Shown here one piece after another: positions 1 to 9,891 of a stretch of DNA of 64,000 bases (its first letter is position 1; each line of letters opens with the position of its first letter). The translations under genes were made by a program, and so were the position numbers. Source of the stretch: Echinicola jeungdonensis. Lineage in GTDB: Bacteria; Bacteroidota; Bacteroidia; Cytophagales; Cyclobacteriaceae. Where the stretch lies: positions 186,001 to 250,000 of the forward strand of contig NZ_JAUFQT010000002.1 of assembly GCF_030409905.1 (NCBI RefSeq). Reading direction: 5' to 3'. The notes beneath the pieces were generated by a model. The model was not told where the DNA came from. It saw only the letters and a list, made by a program, of their open reading frames with translations, and searched no databases.

Positions 1-15
1 TGAATAAATTTATTA

Positions 16-60
16 TCCAACACTAGGGGAATAGAAATAATTAATTTTCCTGGTGTTGGA
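16..60. terminator. Hairpin, probable bidirectional terminator after GH35
   Basis: Arms at 16-29 and 47-60 pair through TCCAACAC with GTGTTGGA, then continue with GG/CC and wobble pairs. A T-rich stretch follows on the plus strand. It sits about 70 bases past the stop codon of the minus-strand GH35 gene. Positions 61-127 hold nothing else recognisable. Confidence 0.6.
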
Positions 61-127
61 TTTATTTTATATATAACCTGGCCTCTGGAATAATGCCCTT
101 ACCTTTTTTCTCTTACCTGTCAACTAT

Positions 128-2539
128 TCAAAATTGGATATTGGCTTTGTATTCGGGGATGACTTTCATCTCACCTATTTCAAAATAAGTACCCACTGAA
201 TTGACCTTTTCTTTATCCTGTTCAGGCAAATCGCCTAAATAGGGATAATCCTTGTAAATAGGATGAAATTTAAAGATCATATTCTCATTATTTAGTTTTT
301 CCTTGAATGACTTCAAGCCGATTTCCCAAAGCCTTCCATTATAGAAATGATCTGTCACCAAAAGCCCATCAATAAAAGCCATCCCCCGGTCTCCGGTGTA
401 ATTGATATGGAGGAACACATCATTTAATCCCTCCCAATTATCCGATAAAGTTGCCATCCAAGTCATGTTATTTAGCTTTTTGATGTCTATTTCTGGGTTT
501 ACCTTTTCAAATTGGACAGTATATGTGCTAAATCCTTGGGAAATTGATTTTCGACCTTTTAGGCTTGCACCAGAAATGGATACTGGTTGATCTATAGATG
601 GGTAAATATGAAGGTCATTGTCTTCTTCTCGGCTGACAATGCTGATATTTTCCTGGCCATCAAGAAGGAGACCGTTGGTGAAAAATAATCTGTCTTTGAT
701 TTTGTAAGACTGCAAGGCCAGCTCTTTAGGGATTATAGTATAGGTGTTTTTCCCAATTTCAAAAGAAAATATTTCTCCTTGTCTTCCAGTAATTCTTGTG
801 TCACCCTTAAAAGAATTAGATTGACCCCGGTTCAATTTTTTGATTTTAGATTTTCCGGATAAAACAATTTCAGGAGCTAAACCTTCAATGGAGTAGAATA
901 CAAAATGTTTTTGGCCACCAGCCTCATCCAATTTTGTCAATGGCTGTACCGTGGCTGATTTGAAATTAGCATCCCCAAATTGGACATTAAAAGGTAAAAT
1001 GCAAGTGCTTGCTTTTAATAAATCAAACGTGCCAGAGGAAGGGAAGCTTATCTCTTCATTTGAAGTTTTAATTTTTACCTGCAAATCATGCAAAGTTGAA
1101 AAATCCATATGATCCTGAAAATTGATCATAAACAAAAAGCCCTGGTCACCTTTTGACCTGGCAGCAAAACGTAAAGTTTTGGTGTCCTGGGGAGTAATTT
1201 TTTCATTGGAAAGGGGCAAAACAGTTTGCATTGGTGCCAATTCATTTCCATAGCTTTCCAAAAACATATGTAACAATTTTTGGGTATGGTACTGTGGTCT
1301 TAACTGTCCATATTGCCCAATGGGTGCCTGGAAATCATAGTTGATTTTGGGCATACCACTGACATCCTCATTATAAAATTTACTCTCAAATACCGGAGTA
1401 GAACCTCCATGGTACATATAATAACCAATTCCATTGGAGCCACTGCCCACTGTCCTGACCATAAGGGGCTCTACACTTTCATAATGAACAAAAGGCCTTC
1501 TACTGAATTTTACCTGGATGCCTGGCCCAATTTCCGCTGCAATGGAGGGGTATAATTTAGTATCATAGCTTACTGGCATATAATCAGGGTGTTGGCGGAT
1601 ATCTTTAAACAAATAAAAGGGGGAGGGATGTGGATCAGACCAAAAGGGGTAAACATAGCCAGCCGTAACAGGGATGCTTCCTTTTTCTACAATGGCGGCA
1701 TTTCCCCAGCCCGTTGCAGTATATAAGGGAACCTCCAACCCATTTTTTTTGGCAATATTTTTCAAAATTTCCATATGTTGTTCTCCCTCTTCTGCATAAG
1801 GGTTATGGCCATCGGTGACGGCGATTTGTTCATGGGTTACTCCGGCATCCCTTGCAGACACAGTTCTTTCCTTTTTAGCACCAGGATAAGTGATTTCCCA
1901 AGGGGCTGCGGAATGTTGAAATTCATTTTCAAGTTGAACCCCGATAACCGGGCCGCCATCCTTATAAAGCATACCACTCAATTGATCGGAAATTTCTCCA
2001 TAAAGCCTATTGACATGATCCAGGTATTGAATATTATTGGATCTTACCTCGAATGGTTTTCCGTACAACCAATCAGGAAGGCCGCCATTTCTCATTTCCC
2101 CATGGCAAAATGGCCCCAACCGGACTATGACATACATATCATGCTCCTTACAAAGCTGAATAAACTTTTTTAGGTTTAAGTTTTCACTCCAATCAAAAAC
2201 GCCTTCCTTTCTTTCATGATTGTTCCAAAAAACATAGGAACCAATCACATTAATGCCTCCTGATTTCATTTTTAGGATGGATTCTTCCCAGTATTTTTCA
2301 GGATACCTTGAATAATGAAATTCTCCGATGACCGGGAAAAAGGGCTGGTCATTAAATTTGATATATTGGCTGTTTACTGAAATGCTGTCTCCATTGGGAT
2401 TTTTGTCTCCCAAATCCAAGTGGCCTGTGATTAGGTCTTCCTGGTCTTTTGGTAATTGCAATTCATAATTTTGTTGGCCCATGGTAATTTTATAGCTTAT
2501 CAGAAAGGCCAGAAGGAAAAGATATTTTGAACCACTCAT
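128..2539 (-). CDS. GH35 family beta-galactosidase, secreted
   Basis: This is a retaining exo-glycosidase predicted to release terminal beta-galactose from oligosaccharides in the periplasm or at the cell surface. Residues 1-22 form a signal peptide ending MGQQ. A GH35 (beta/alpha)8 barrel follows, with the substrate-pocket segment FFPVIGEFHYSRYP (67-80). The acid/base glutamate is E206 in GVQLENEF and the likely nucleophile is E336 in AAEIGPG. The C-terminal half (about 430-803) is beta-rich, as in long bacterial GH35 enzymes. It is the last gene of the minus-strand sugar porter cluster, 121 bases after GH2. A strong terminator lies in that gap, so expression may be attenuated or driven separately. 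Family assignment is firm. Galactose specificity is inferred from the family. Confidence 0.93.
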   Translation of the reverse strand: MSGSKYLFLLAFLISYKITMGQQNYELQLPKDQEDLITGHLDLGDKNPNGDSISVNSQYIKFNDQPFFPVIGEFHYSRYPEKYWEESILKMKSGGINVIGSYVFWNNHERKEGVFDWSENLNLKKFIQLCKEHDMYVIVRLGPFCHGEMRNGGLPDWLYGKPFEVRSNNIQYLDHVNRLYGEISDQLSGMLYKDGGPVIGVQLENEFQHSAAPWEITYPGAKKERTVSARDAGVTHEQIAVTDGHNPYAEEGEQHMEILKNIAKKNGLEVPLYTATGWGNAAIVEKGSIPVTAGYVYPFWSDPHPSPFYLFKDIRQHPDYMPVSYDTKLYPSIAAEIGPGIQVKFSRRPFVHYESVEPLMVRTVGSGSNGIGYYMYHGGSTPVFESKFYNEDVSGMPKINYDFQAPIGQYGQLRPQYHTQKLLHMFLESYGNELAPMQTVLPLSNEKITPQDTKTLRFAARSKGDQGFLFMINFQDHMDFSTLHDLQVKIKTSNEEISFPSSGTFDLLKASTCILPFNVQFGDANFKSATVQPLTKLDEAGGQKHFVFYSIEGLAPEIVLSGKSKIKKLNRGQSNSFKGDTRITGRQGEIFSFEIGKNTYTIIPKELALQSYKIKDRLFFTNGLLLDGQENISIVSREEDNDLHIYPSIDQPVSISGASLKGRKSISQGFSTYTVQFEKVNPEIDIKKLNNMTWMATLSDNWEGLNDVFLHINYTGDRGMAFIDGLLVTDHFYNGRLWEIGLKSFKEKLNNENMIFKFHPIYKDYPYLGDLPEQDKEKVNSVGTYFEIGEMKVIPEYKANIQF

Positions 2540-2609
2540 TTTTTCACAGGTGCTTGAAATTTCTGTTTGATTTATAGAGAGTTAAGGGAATTATAACCAA
2601 AGTAATATT

Positions 2610-2651
2610 AAAAAAGGATGCTCTATCAATTATGCAAATGATAGAACATCC
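2610..2651 (-). terminator. Rho-independent terminator after GH2
   Basis: Read on the minus strand, GGATG-TTCTATCA pairs with TGATAGA-GCATCC (plus arms 2616-2628 and 2639-2651, one mismatch). Six T residues follow (plus A-run 2610-2615). It begins 10 bases past the GH2 stop codon and upstream of GH35, so it should reduce read-through into GH35. Confidence 0.8.
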
Positions 2652-2660
2652 ATGAATGGG

Positions 2661-5609
2661 CTAGTCCTTATTTTGATTAGTAGGCATCAACTCATCCGGG
2701 CCGGACTTGTTGACAAGGCCAAACTCATTTCTTTCCTTGTCCTCAAATACATCTTTCACAATATCCCATTCTACCTTTTGATTTGGTTGGAAGTCATCTG
2801 CTGATAAGTATTTTTCAATACTGTGTTTTAATTGTCTTGCCACTGGTCTTTCTTCCAAATCACTGTCAATATCCAAGCTGCAAACCATCAGGTTTCCATT
2901 GCCCACTTTCGCTTCATAGAGGACTCCAAGTCTCCTGTTGAGGAACCAGGTGTCAATGGGCTGGATCAGTGGTTTTACCTGTGGTGGGAAATTGTCCATG
3001 ATCATTACTTGTTGACGATGCAACAATTCCCACCATTGTAAATCGCTGTAATAATCAGTTGGGAAATCATCAAAAACAGGGTGTTCAGATTGACACAAAA
3101 TACCCAGGGTATGTGGCGGACGCATCTGGAACCAGCTGGTATTCCAAAATACGGGTTTGAAATACATGGCCACATCCTTGCCATATTCCACCTTTCCGGC
3201 AGCTTTCATCAATACTTTGCCCCCTTCATCCAAAATGGCTTTTGCTTTGCTGTCTAATTGATCTGTGATATAAATATTTTTTGTTTTCACTTGGGGCAAG
3301 GAACTTGGATACAACCAAAAGTCCCAATCGTTGAAAAATTCAGTTCCTTCGATACCTGCCTCCAAAGTGTATTTTGCAGCTTCATTAGGGAATTCGTTAA
3401 AATTCAATGTTAGGTCACCAATAGGAGTGTTATTTCCTATAGGTATATCCAACCCGGTAAATTCACCAGACTTAATGGTTTCACCTTCCTGATCTTTTAT
3501 GTTCCAGGAAATAATGGCATTATCAAGTGGAGCTTGTCCAAAATGGAACATTTCAAGGGAGATTTCCGGAGTTTCATCCTGTTTGAAAACGAATTTTGGA
3601 AATCTAGCCAAAGGTACTGTGGTATTATGGAAACGCCTGAATTCTTCGGCAGTTAGATATCCTTTTTCATCATAAAAGGCATCCAGGAATCCCACCAGGG
3701 CAGTTCCCTGTCCGGGAAAATCATTGATGGAAAGCAATTGATATCCAGCAAAACCTGGAGTTCTTAGGGCTCCCTCTATTTCATGTTTATAAGCTAAAGC
3801 CTGAAGTTTTCCAGAGGCCATCAGAAAATCCTTAGCCTGGTCTCCCATATGGTTTTCCTCCAGGGTCTCCTGGAATATCTCAAAATTCTTGGCTTGATAA
3901 ACCCCGGTATATTTATCGATTTCATCAAAATTTGGGTAAACACAGTATTGGCCATTTTCATGGGCCAAATAGGGGGCTTCTACATCTTTGATTTTTGCAT
4001 AATGGTCCCAATCGGTTTGTGGTTTTCTGTTCCAGGGGATATTCCTTGGGCCTGATTTAACAACAAATTCACTCTCAGGAACCCATGGCCAGCTCATTCC
4101 CACAGAAGCCCCGGTATAAACCCTTCGCTCATCGCGCTTTTGCCAGTATTCTACAAAGTCTCCTAAATAACGGGCTTGGTTTCTACCGGCAGGTTCATTT
4201 CCATAGGCCATCATTACAAAAGAAGCATAGTTTCCATAATACTCCCTCATGCGCTCAGTTTCATCATAAATATATTGGTCAATGGGACGGCCATCACCAA
4301 GTGAGGTTCCATGGTTTGCCCAGCTTGGGCCTTCTGGTTGTAAGTAAATTCCCACCCGGTCTGCTGCTTTAAAGGCGGCTTCCGGGGGACACCAGGAATG
4401 GAACCGAACATGGTTGATCCGGTATTTTTGGAGGGTTTTCATATTATCCATCCAAAAATCCAAATCCATTGGTGCGTAGCCCGTTAAAGGGAAGGCGGCA
4501 CAATCTACATTTCCCCTCAAAAAGGTCTCCCTGTCATTAATGGTAAACCGGGTGCCTTCTATCCCAAAATCCCGCATTCCAAACTCAACCTCTTTTTGAT
4601 CAGATTCCCCTTTCTGGGTTTCCAATAAGATTTCCATACGGTATAATGCTGGATCAAACTCACCCCAGGTAAGAAAATTTTCTCCCATAGGATATTCAAT
4701 AGAAAAGGTGTTTTCTCCAGGTTCAATGGTCAGAGTTTCCTCTTTTTGAGCTACCTCATGAGTGCTTGCGGTATTAAAAGCATCGGCCTTAATCTGGATT
4801 TTGGCTTGTCGATTATTTGCTTGTTGATTTTTGACCTTTAGCTCCACCCTGACATTGTTTCCGGCAAGGTCAGGAAATACCTGGACCTCTTGCATCCAAA
4901 CCTGATCAGTAGCCCTAAGCTCCATTTTACCGGTAATTCCATTCCAGTTGCCCTGGGTATGGTCACTTATGCTGTGGGAGTCAGGGCCCACATTGATATC
5001 TTTTATTCTGTTATCCACCCGGATGGTCAATTGGTGTTGCCCAGGTTTTAGGGATGGAAGTTCATATTCATGGGGAGCAACCAGGGAATTTTGCTTTCCT
5101 ATTTCCTCTCCATCTACCCAAACAATGGTTTCATAATGTGCCCTTTCCAGAAAAAGAACCATTCGCTTGTTTTCCCAGGAATTGGGTACTTCGATTTCCT
5201 TGCTGTACCATGCTGGCCCAACGTAGTACTTGTTGGGGGTTAGCCAAAAAGGAAATTTGACATTGCCTGGTTGGCGGTATTTTTCCATTTTGGGGTTAAA
5301 GTACCAGGAGCTGTCATAAATGGATCCGGTCCATTTCACATCAGCAGTAACTTCATATCCTTTGTCATTTTCTTTTAGGGAACCAGGAAGTTTTACTTGT
5401 TCATTCAAGTCTTTGTTAAACCATTGTTCTTGAAGTCCCACATCGGCACTGTCCAGCTGCATGGACCAGGTGCCATTTAATGAGACTGTGCGGGAAGTTT
5501 CCTGCCCACAAGAAAGGAGTAGGAAAGGTATGATCAATGAAAAAATGCTTCCCCAAAAAGAGGAATAGCAAATTTTCTTTCTGGATAGAAAAGGCCGGTT
5601 TAAAAACAT
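2661..5609 (-). CDS. GH2 family glycoside hydrolase, lipoprotein
   Basis: This large exo-acting GH2 enzyme (982 aa) belongs to the beta-galactosidase/beta-glucuronidase/beta-mannosidase clan. An N-terminal hydrophobic stretch ends in LLLSCGQ (lipobox Cys34), so it should be membrane anchored. The jelly-roll sugar-binding domain (about 40-235) and Ig-like domain (about 240-345) precede the TIM barrel (about 350-680). The acid/base is E472 in MAYGNEPAG and the nucleophile candidate is E551 in LAHENGQY. The C-terminal 280 residues are beta-rich. It lies 51 bases after the AraC gene and is followed by a terminator. The substrate within GH2 cannot be fixed from sequence; beta-galactoside or beta-glucuronide is plausible. 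The GH35 neighbour favours a galactose-containing target. Confidence 0.9.
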   Translation of the reverse strand: MFLNRPFLSRKKICYSSFWGSIFSLIIPFLLLSCGQETSRTVSLNGTWSMQLDSADVGLQEQWFNKDLNEQVKLPGSLKENDKGYEVTADVKWTGSIYDSSWYFNPKMEKYRQPGNVKFPFWLTPNKYYVGPAWYSKEIEVPNSWENKRMVLFLERAHYETIVWVDGEEIGKQNSLVAPHEYELPSLKPGQHQLTIRVDNRIKDINVGPDSHSISDHTQGNWNGITGKMELRATDQVWMQEVQVFPDLAGNNVRVELKVKNQQANNRQAKIQIKADAFNTASTHEVAQKEETLTIEPGENTFSIEYPMGENFLTWGEFDPALYRMEILLETQKGESDQKEVEFGMRDFGIEGTRFTINDRETFLRGNVDCAAFPLTGYAPMDLDFWMDNMKTLQKYRINHVRFHSWCPPEAAFKAADRVGIYLQPEGPSWANHGTSLGDGRPIDQYIYDETERMREYYGNYASFVMMAYGNEPAGRNQARYLGDFVEYWQKRDERRVYTGASVGMSWPWVPESEFVVKSGPRNIPWNRKPQTDWDHYAKIKDVEAPYLAHENGQYCVYPNFDEIDKYTGVYQAKNFEIFQETLEENHMGDQAKDFLMASGKLQALAYKHEIEGALRTPGFAGYQLLSINDFPGQGTALVGFLDAFYDEKGYLTAEEFRRFHNTTVPLARFPKFVFKQDETPEISLEMFHFGQAPLDNAIISWNIKDQEGETIKSGEFTGLDIPIGNNTPIGDLTLNFNEFPNEAAKYTLEAGIEGTEFFNDWDFWLYPSSLPQVKTKNIYITDQLDSKAKAILDEGGKVLMKAAGKVEYGKDVAMYFKPVFWNTSWFQMRPPHTLGILCQSEHPVFDDFPTDYYSDLQWWELLHRQQVMIMDNFPPQVKPLIQPIDTWFLNRRLGVLYEAKVGNGNLMVCSLDIDSDLEERPVARQLKHSIEKYLSADDFQPNQKVEWDIVKDVFEDKERNEFGLVNKSGPDELMPTNQNKD

Positions 5610-5660
5610 AATTTTGGGTTATTTGAGGTGTTTTTTATTTTACTTTCGGGTCTAATTTTA

Positions 5661-6539
5661 TTATAATTTTCTTTTTCTATATCCACTTGGGGAAATTCCC
5701 ATGGACTTGCTGAACAACCTGGAAAAATAATAAGGGTCTCCAAATCCCAAAGCATTTGCCACTTCATTGATGTTTAAATTGGTGAATTGAAGGTACTGGC
5801 AGGCTTTTTGGATTTTTAAGTGGTTGAAATAGACAATCGGTGAATAGCCTGTGTGGTTTTTGAATTCATTGGCATAATGGGACTTGGAAAGGTTGACCTT
5901 CTTGGCAAGATCTTTCAGTGGCCAACAATGGTCAAGGTTTGCTCTCATGAATGCAATGGATTGGTCTATGGCTTTCAGGTCTTTGACAGGTGCATTTTGG
6001 CCCATGCTGGCTCCAAAGGCGAGGATTAAAAAGAAAGACCGAAGGCTGGAATTGGAAATTAGCAAGTTTTCTGTCATGTATCCGGATTCCAGAGTTTGGT
6101 AAATTTCCTGCCATGATTTTTCCAATTTTAAAGTAAATGGAGCATGGTGCACAAATAGTTGTCCGTTTCTTTTAAGAACATTGCTTATTTCCTTTGCTTC
6201 ATTTCCGTTAAAATGCACCCAAAAAATAGACCAGGGATTTTCCTGTAATGCCCCGTATTTGTGGGGTTCATTGGAGGGAAGGATAACATATTCATTGGGC
6301 TTGACTTCCCATTTTTTGCCATCCACCTCTACCCAACCTTTTCCTTTGATACAATAAATCAAAATATGCTGAGGAATACCTTCTGGTCTCACCCGGTAAT
6401 GAAATTCTGCTTCAGGGTAAAAGCCTATATCAGTGAAGTAAAACCCTGCCAATAGTGGATGGGCCTTACACACCTCAATTACTGAGGGCGGTAATACAAT
6501 CGCTTTTTGTCCCTGAAAACCTTCCTTTTTCTTCAGCAC
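5661..6539 (-). CDS. AraC family regulator with cupin sensor domain
   Basis: This one-component transcription factor has an N-terminal AraC-type cupin (about 25-165, with HYRVRPEG and the VKPNEYVILPSNEPHKYG strand pair). The C-terminal double helix-turn-helix spans about 195-292. Its first recognition helix lies in LAKKVNLSKSHYANEF and the second in NEVANALGFGDPYYFSRLF, ending SPSGYRK. It is cytoplasmic with no transmembrane segment. Being inside the cluster between DUF5107 (9-base gap) and GH2, it most likely activates its own cluster in response to a sugar that binds the cupin. The inducer is unknown. Confidence 0.92.
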   Translation of the reverse strand: MLKKKEGFQGQKAIVLPPSVIEVCKAHPLLAGFYFTDIGFYPEAEFHYRVRPEGIPQHILIYCIKGKGWVEVDGKKWEVKPNEYVILPSNEPHKYGALQENPWSIFWVHFNGNEAKEISNVLKRNGQLFVHHAPFTLKLEKSWQEIYQTLESGYMTENLLISNSSLRSFFLILAFGASMGQNAPVKDLKAIDQSIAFMRANLDHCWPLKDLAKKVNLSKSHYANEFKNHTGYSPIVYFNHLKIQKACQYLQFTNLNINEVANALGFGDPYYFSRLFSKSMGISPSGYRKRKL

Positions 6540-6548
6540 TGGTTGTTA

Positions 6549-9500
6549 CTATTTGATTAATGATAAACCCATCAATTGAAAATTTTGTATTAACTGCCGG
6601 TGAATATTGGCTTCTATATGACTGCATTGCTTGTCAAGAACGGCGGTAAAGGCTTGTTCAGCTTTAGCTTTTTCTCCCAATCCCAGAAAACCTAAGCCCA
6701 TTAAAAATTGGCAATGGAGGATGTTTTTATCATTTAAGTTTTCTTCCCAAATCAATAAATCAGGCATAGATACGGCAAAATAATCGAAAGTGATTTTATC
6801 ATGGATATGTTGTTTACCATAGTTGACCAGCATTTCAAATTTATTAGCCGCTTCTTTGTCCTTGCCAAGCATTCTTAAGGCCATCCCCTGATAAAAAATG
6901 CGATCCGATTTTTGATCATTATAATACCAGGCTATGGAGGGAACGATATCTCCTTCTGTAGCTTTTAACCAATTTTCATTGGCCAATTCCTTAAGGCCAT
7001 TTTGAGCATGAGCATATCCTAACCAAAAATAAATTTCCGGCTCTAAAGTCCCATATAGTTTCCCTTCACCCAGGTTATGGGGGTAATGGAATGATCTTTC
7101 AAGACAATCAATGGCAGCATCAAATTGACTTTCCAAGAGGGCTTTTTTTGCCATTTCCATCAGGGAGACTTTATATTGCTCGGTTACTTTCCCTTCACCA
7201 CCTTCCCAGGGATGGAATTTTCTATTCATTAAGGATTCATAAGCCTGTTCATAGTTACCTGTAAGGTTAAGAAGTGTTGCCCTTTCAAGGTAAAGGTCAT
7301 CCCTTTGCTCAACCAGTCCTGAATATTTTTCAAGCAATTCAAGCCTAAATTCCAGTGAATAATTTTCTTTCTTATACAATTGATCCAGCTCCATCAATAT
7401 TCTTGAATCCTCAGGGGCGGCATTGAAAGCCTTTTCCATCAAATCAAGAGCTGTATTGGCTTCCTTGAATTTATTGTATTTGGCCAACGCAAGGTTCCTT
7501 AAGGCTATGGAGAAATTCGGATTTAATTTAACTGAAGTTTCCCAAGCTTCCCTGGCCAAATCGTATTGCCTGTTATGATACCAGAAATTACCAAGGTAAT
7601 AATGGGTGTTGCTGTATTGAGGGCAAATGTTTTTGGCAGCTTGCAAAGCCAAAAGCTCTTCAATCCTGTTAGGAAAGCAATAGTCGGTTGGGGCTTCCTG
7701 GGCTTTTTGGAAATCCTGTTTACCAGATTTCCCAATTTTTTCTTTGAACCAGCCCGTCAAATAATAAGAAATAGGGTAATCCTGACCCACCCCTTTTTTG
7801 GCTGAATCAATCATTAAAATGGCTTCCTGAAATTGTCCGGCCCAAAAATAATCCAGTGCATATTCCAGGTAAGGGTGAATATCCCCGCCTATTATTTCAT
7901 GGATTTTATCAAGGGAAGATTCATCTTGCGTCAAAAGGTACTTTTCAAAATGAAGACCATAATTAAATCGGTCAAATTCCAACCCCTCTTGAGCAAGTAC
8001 TTGAGCAGCATTTTGTTTACCCATTTTTCTAAGAATAAGCACTTTGAGGTGCTGTGCTTTGGGGCTGTTGGAATTCCTGATCAAGGATTGATTAATAGTT
8101 TCCAGGGCTTCTTCATATTCGCCATTCGCCAGGTGTAATTGGGTGATCTGCAAATAGCCTGCATCTTTCCAGGCCGCATTCCAGATGGATTTATAAAAAG
8201 CATCAAATGCCCCTTTTTCCTGGCCAATGAACCTATAAACCAGCCCTAAATTAAACAATGGTTCACCATCATAAGGGTTGGGGTTTCTTTCCAGTTGGGT
8301 GTCCACTGCGGCTTTTAGATAGGAAAGGGCTTTTTCGAACCTTCCCTTTTTCATCATCAGAAGGCCCAAGGCATTATTGCAGCGATAATCTTTGGGATCC
8401 CTTTTCAATGCCTCCAAATAATAATCTGCAGGGTCGAAAGTTGCGTGCCTGTACTGTTCGATATGCTGGCCCGTAAGAAATAATTGTTCATTGCTTTCCA
8501 CTTCTTGTGGAGGCAATGCTGCTTTTGCAGGGTTTGGAATTTTTTTACCGTCCGATTTTGGTGCCTGCCAAGCTACCAGGATTTTTCCCATAGCATCTTT
8601 TACTTCCACTTTAAACGCATGGGCTGGTAAATCTCCTAAGTTTAGGTTTTCATTGAACACATTTTGAGGAGAAAGTGAAAAGGTCTTTTCAAAAATGACT
8701 TCCTGACCTTTTATAACCCTAATCTTTGCATTTTTATATTTTGAGGTAGCATAAACCTTTAATTGGGCCTTTCCTTCGGCCACTTCAAAATTTAGCAATG
8801 CATTTTTTGTGGCTTTTTTGACCATGCCTAATTCCTGGTAAGGCATGAAATATTGGGTAAAGGATTTTTCCTCGTTAGGCATCAACCAACTGAAATCAGG
8901 TTGGTTATCAGTAAAAACCCCGCACATCAATTCAATGTAGGGACCATCTTCATCGGTAAGGTTCCGGTCCCAGGCTTGGCCAAATTCTCCATTTCCCCAG
9001 GTCCATTGCTTTTTACCAGGGGAAATATGGTGGTCGGCTACATGGAGCAAACCTCCTTTGGAATCATTTTCATAACCTCCTACGAAGTCGTATTCCGAAA
9101 CGATAGCCATATAAGAGGTTGGAACAGGAATATTTTTGTATTTGGAAATATCTACTCCTTTGGAGTAGTCCACTTTATAATAGGTCCCTTTGGCAATGGG
9201 GAATTCGGATACATCCCTTTTTCCATGGTCAAATACGGCATGGACATCTGGTGGAAATACAGATTGGTAATGGTCATTAACCGCTACCGCCGGGTTGGCC
9301 CACCATAAAAAGGTTTGGGGAAATGGGGTGCGATTGTATAGTTTTCCCTTGATTTCCAAATAGGCTTTATCGGGATGTAGGGTGAAGCCAGCCATGCCCT
9401 TGGTTCTAAACATCCTTTCCACCTCATTGCACCAAATTGTTTTGCTCCCATCTTCATTTTCTTCAATGTCATATTCCACCTTTTGATAGGTGCTTGGCCG

Positions 9501-9872
9501 GTGGTGTTGTGGCCAGTTAAATTCAATACCACCGGAAATCCAGGGACCTGTCAATCCCACCAAGGCAGGCTTGATGACCTGGTTGTAGTACACAAAATGG
9601 CGTTCCTTAACCTTGTCATAGGCCATTTGGACCCTTCCTCCAAGCTCAGGAAGGATCATGATTTTGAGGTATTGGTTTTCAAGATAAACCGCCTGCCAAA
9701 TTTTGTCCACTTTGACATCAGAAATCTTTTCCACCACCGGGTGAGGGTAAACCACGCCGCTACTTCCCTGGTAAACTCTTTTTTCCAGAAAAATGGGATT
9801 CTTTTCTGCCTCGCCTATTTCGTAAGTAGGGATGATTACATCTTCCGCCCACACTTTTACCCTGTCCATCAT
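6549..9872 (-). CDS. DUF5107 domain protein with C-terminal TPR array
   Basis: This 1107-residue protein has no visible signal peptide or membrane segment, so it should be cytoplasmic. Residues about 35-340 are the DUF5107 region, which reads like a galactose-mutarotase-type beta-sandwich (IMILPELGGRV at 71-81, GPWISGGIEFNWPQHHRPS at 109-127). A second beta-rich segment (about 360-450) follows. From about 480 to the end there are many TPR-like helical pairs, for example CNNALGLLMMKKGRFEKALSYL and NTHYYLGNFWYHNRQYDLAREAW. It starts 19 bases after the sugar porter stop and ends 9 bases before the AraC gene, so it is co-transcribed with a transporter. Known proteins of this architecture travel with sugar genes, but I know of no assigned reaction. 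Sugar epimerase, glycosidase and scaffold are all possible. Confidence 0.85.
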   Translation of the reverse strand: MMDRVKVWAEDVIIPTYEIGEAEKNPIFLEKRVYQGSSGVVYPHPVVEKISDVKVDKIWQAVYLENQYLKIMILPELGGRVQMAYDKVKERHFVYYNQVIKPALVGLTGPWISGGIEFNWPQHHRPSTYQKVEYDIEENEDGSKTIWCNEVERMFRTKGMAGFTLHPDKAYLEIKGKLYNRTPFPQTFLWWANPAVAVNDHYQSVFPPDVHAVFDHGKRDVSEFPIAKGTYYKVDYSKGVDISKYKNIPVPTSYMAIVSEYDFVGGYENDSKGGLLHVADHHISPGKKQWTWGNGEFGQAWDRNLTDEDGPYIELMCGVFTDNQPDFSWLMPNEEKSFTQYFMPYQELGMVKKATKNALLNFEVAEGKAQLKVYATSKYKNAKIRVIKGQEVIFEKTFSLSPQNVFNENLNLGDLPAHAFKVEVKDAMGKILVAWQAPKSDGKKIPNPAKAALPPQEVESNEQLFLTGQHIEQYRHATFDPADYYLEALKRDPKDYRCNNALGLLMMKKGRFEKALSYLKAAVDTQLERNPNPYDGEPLFNLGLVYRFIGQEKGAFDAFYKSIWNAAWKDAGYLQITQLHLANGEYEEALETINQSLIRNSNSPKAQHLKVLILRKMGKQNAAQVLAQEGLEFDRFNYGLHFEKYLLTQDESSLDKIHEIIGGDIHPYLEYALDYFWAGQFQEAILMIDSAKKGVGQDYPISYYLTGWFKEKIGKSGKQDFQKAQEAPTDYCFPNRIEELLALQAAKNICPQYSNTHYYLGNFWYHNRQYDLAREAWETSVKLNPNFSIALRNLALAKYNKFKEANTALDLMEKAFNAAPEDSRILMELDQLYKKENYSLEFRLELLEKYSGLVEQRDDLYLERATLLNLTGNYEQAYESLMNRKFHPWEGGEGKVTEQYKVSLMEMAKKALLESQFDAAIDCLERSFHYPHNLGEGKLYGTLEPEIYFWLGYAHAQNGLKELANENWLKATEGDIVPSIAWYYNDQKSDRIFYQGMALRMLGKDKEAANKFEMLVNYGKQHIHDKITFDYFAVSMPDLLIWEENLNDKNILHCQFLMGLGFLGLGEKAKAEQAFTAVLDKQCSHIEANIHRQLIQNFQLMGLSLIK

Positions 9873-9891
9873 TTTACTAAATTTTAATCAG

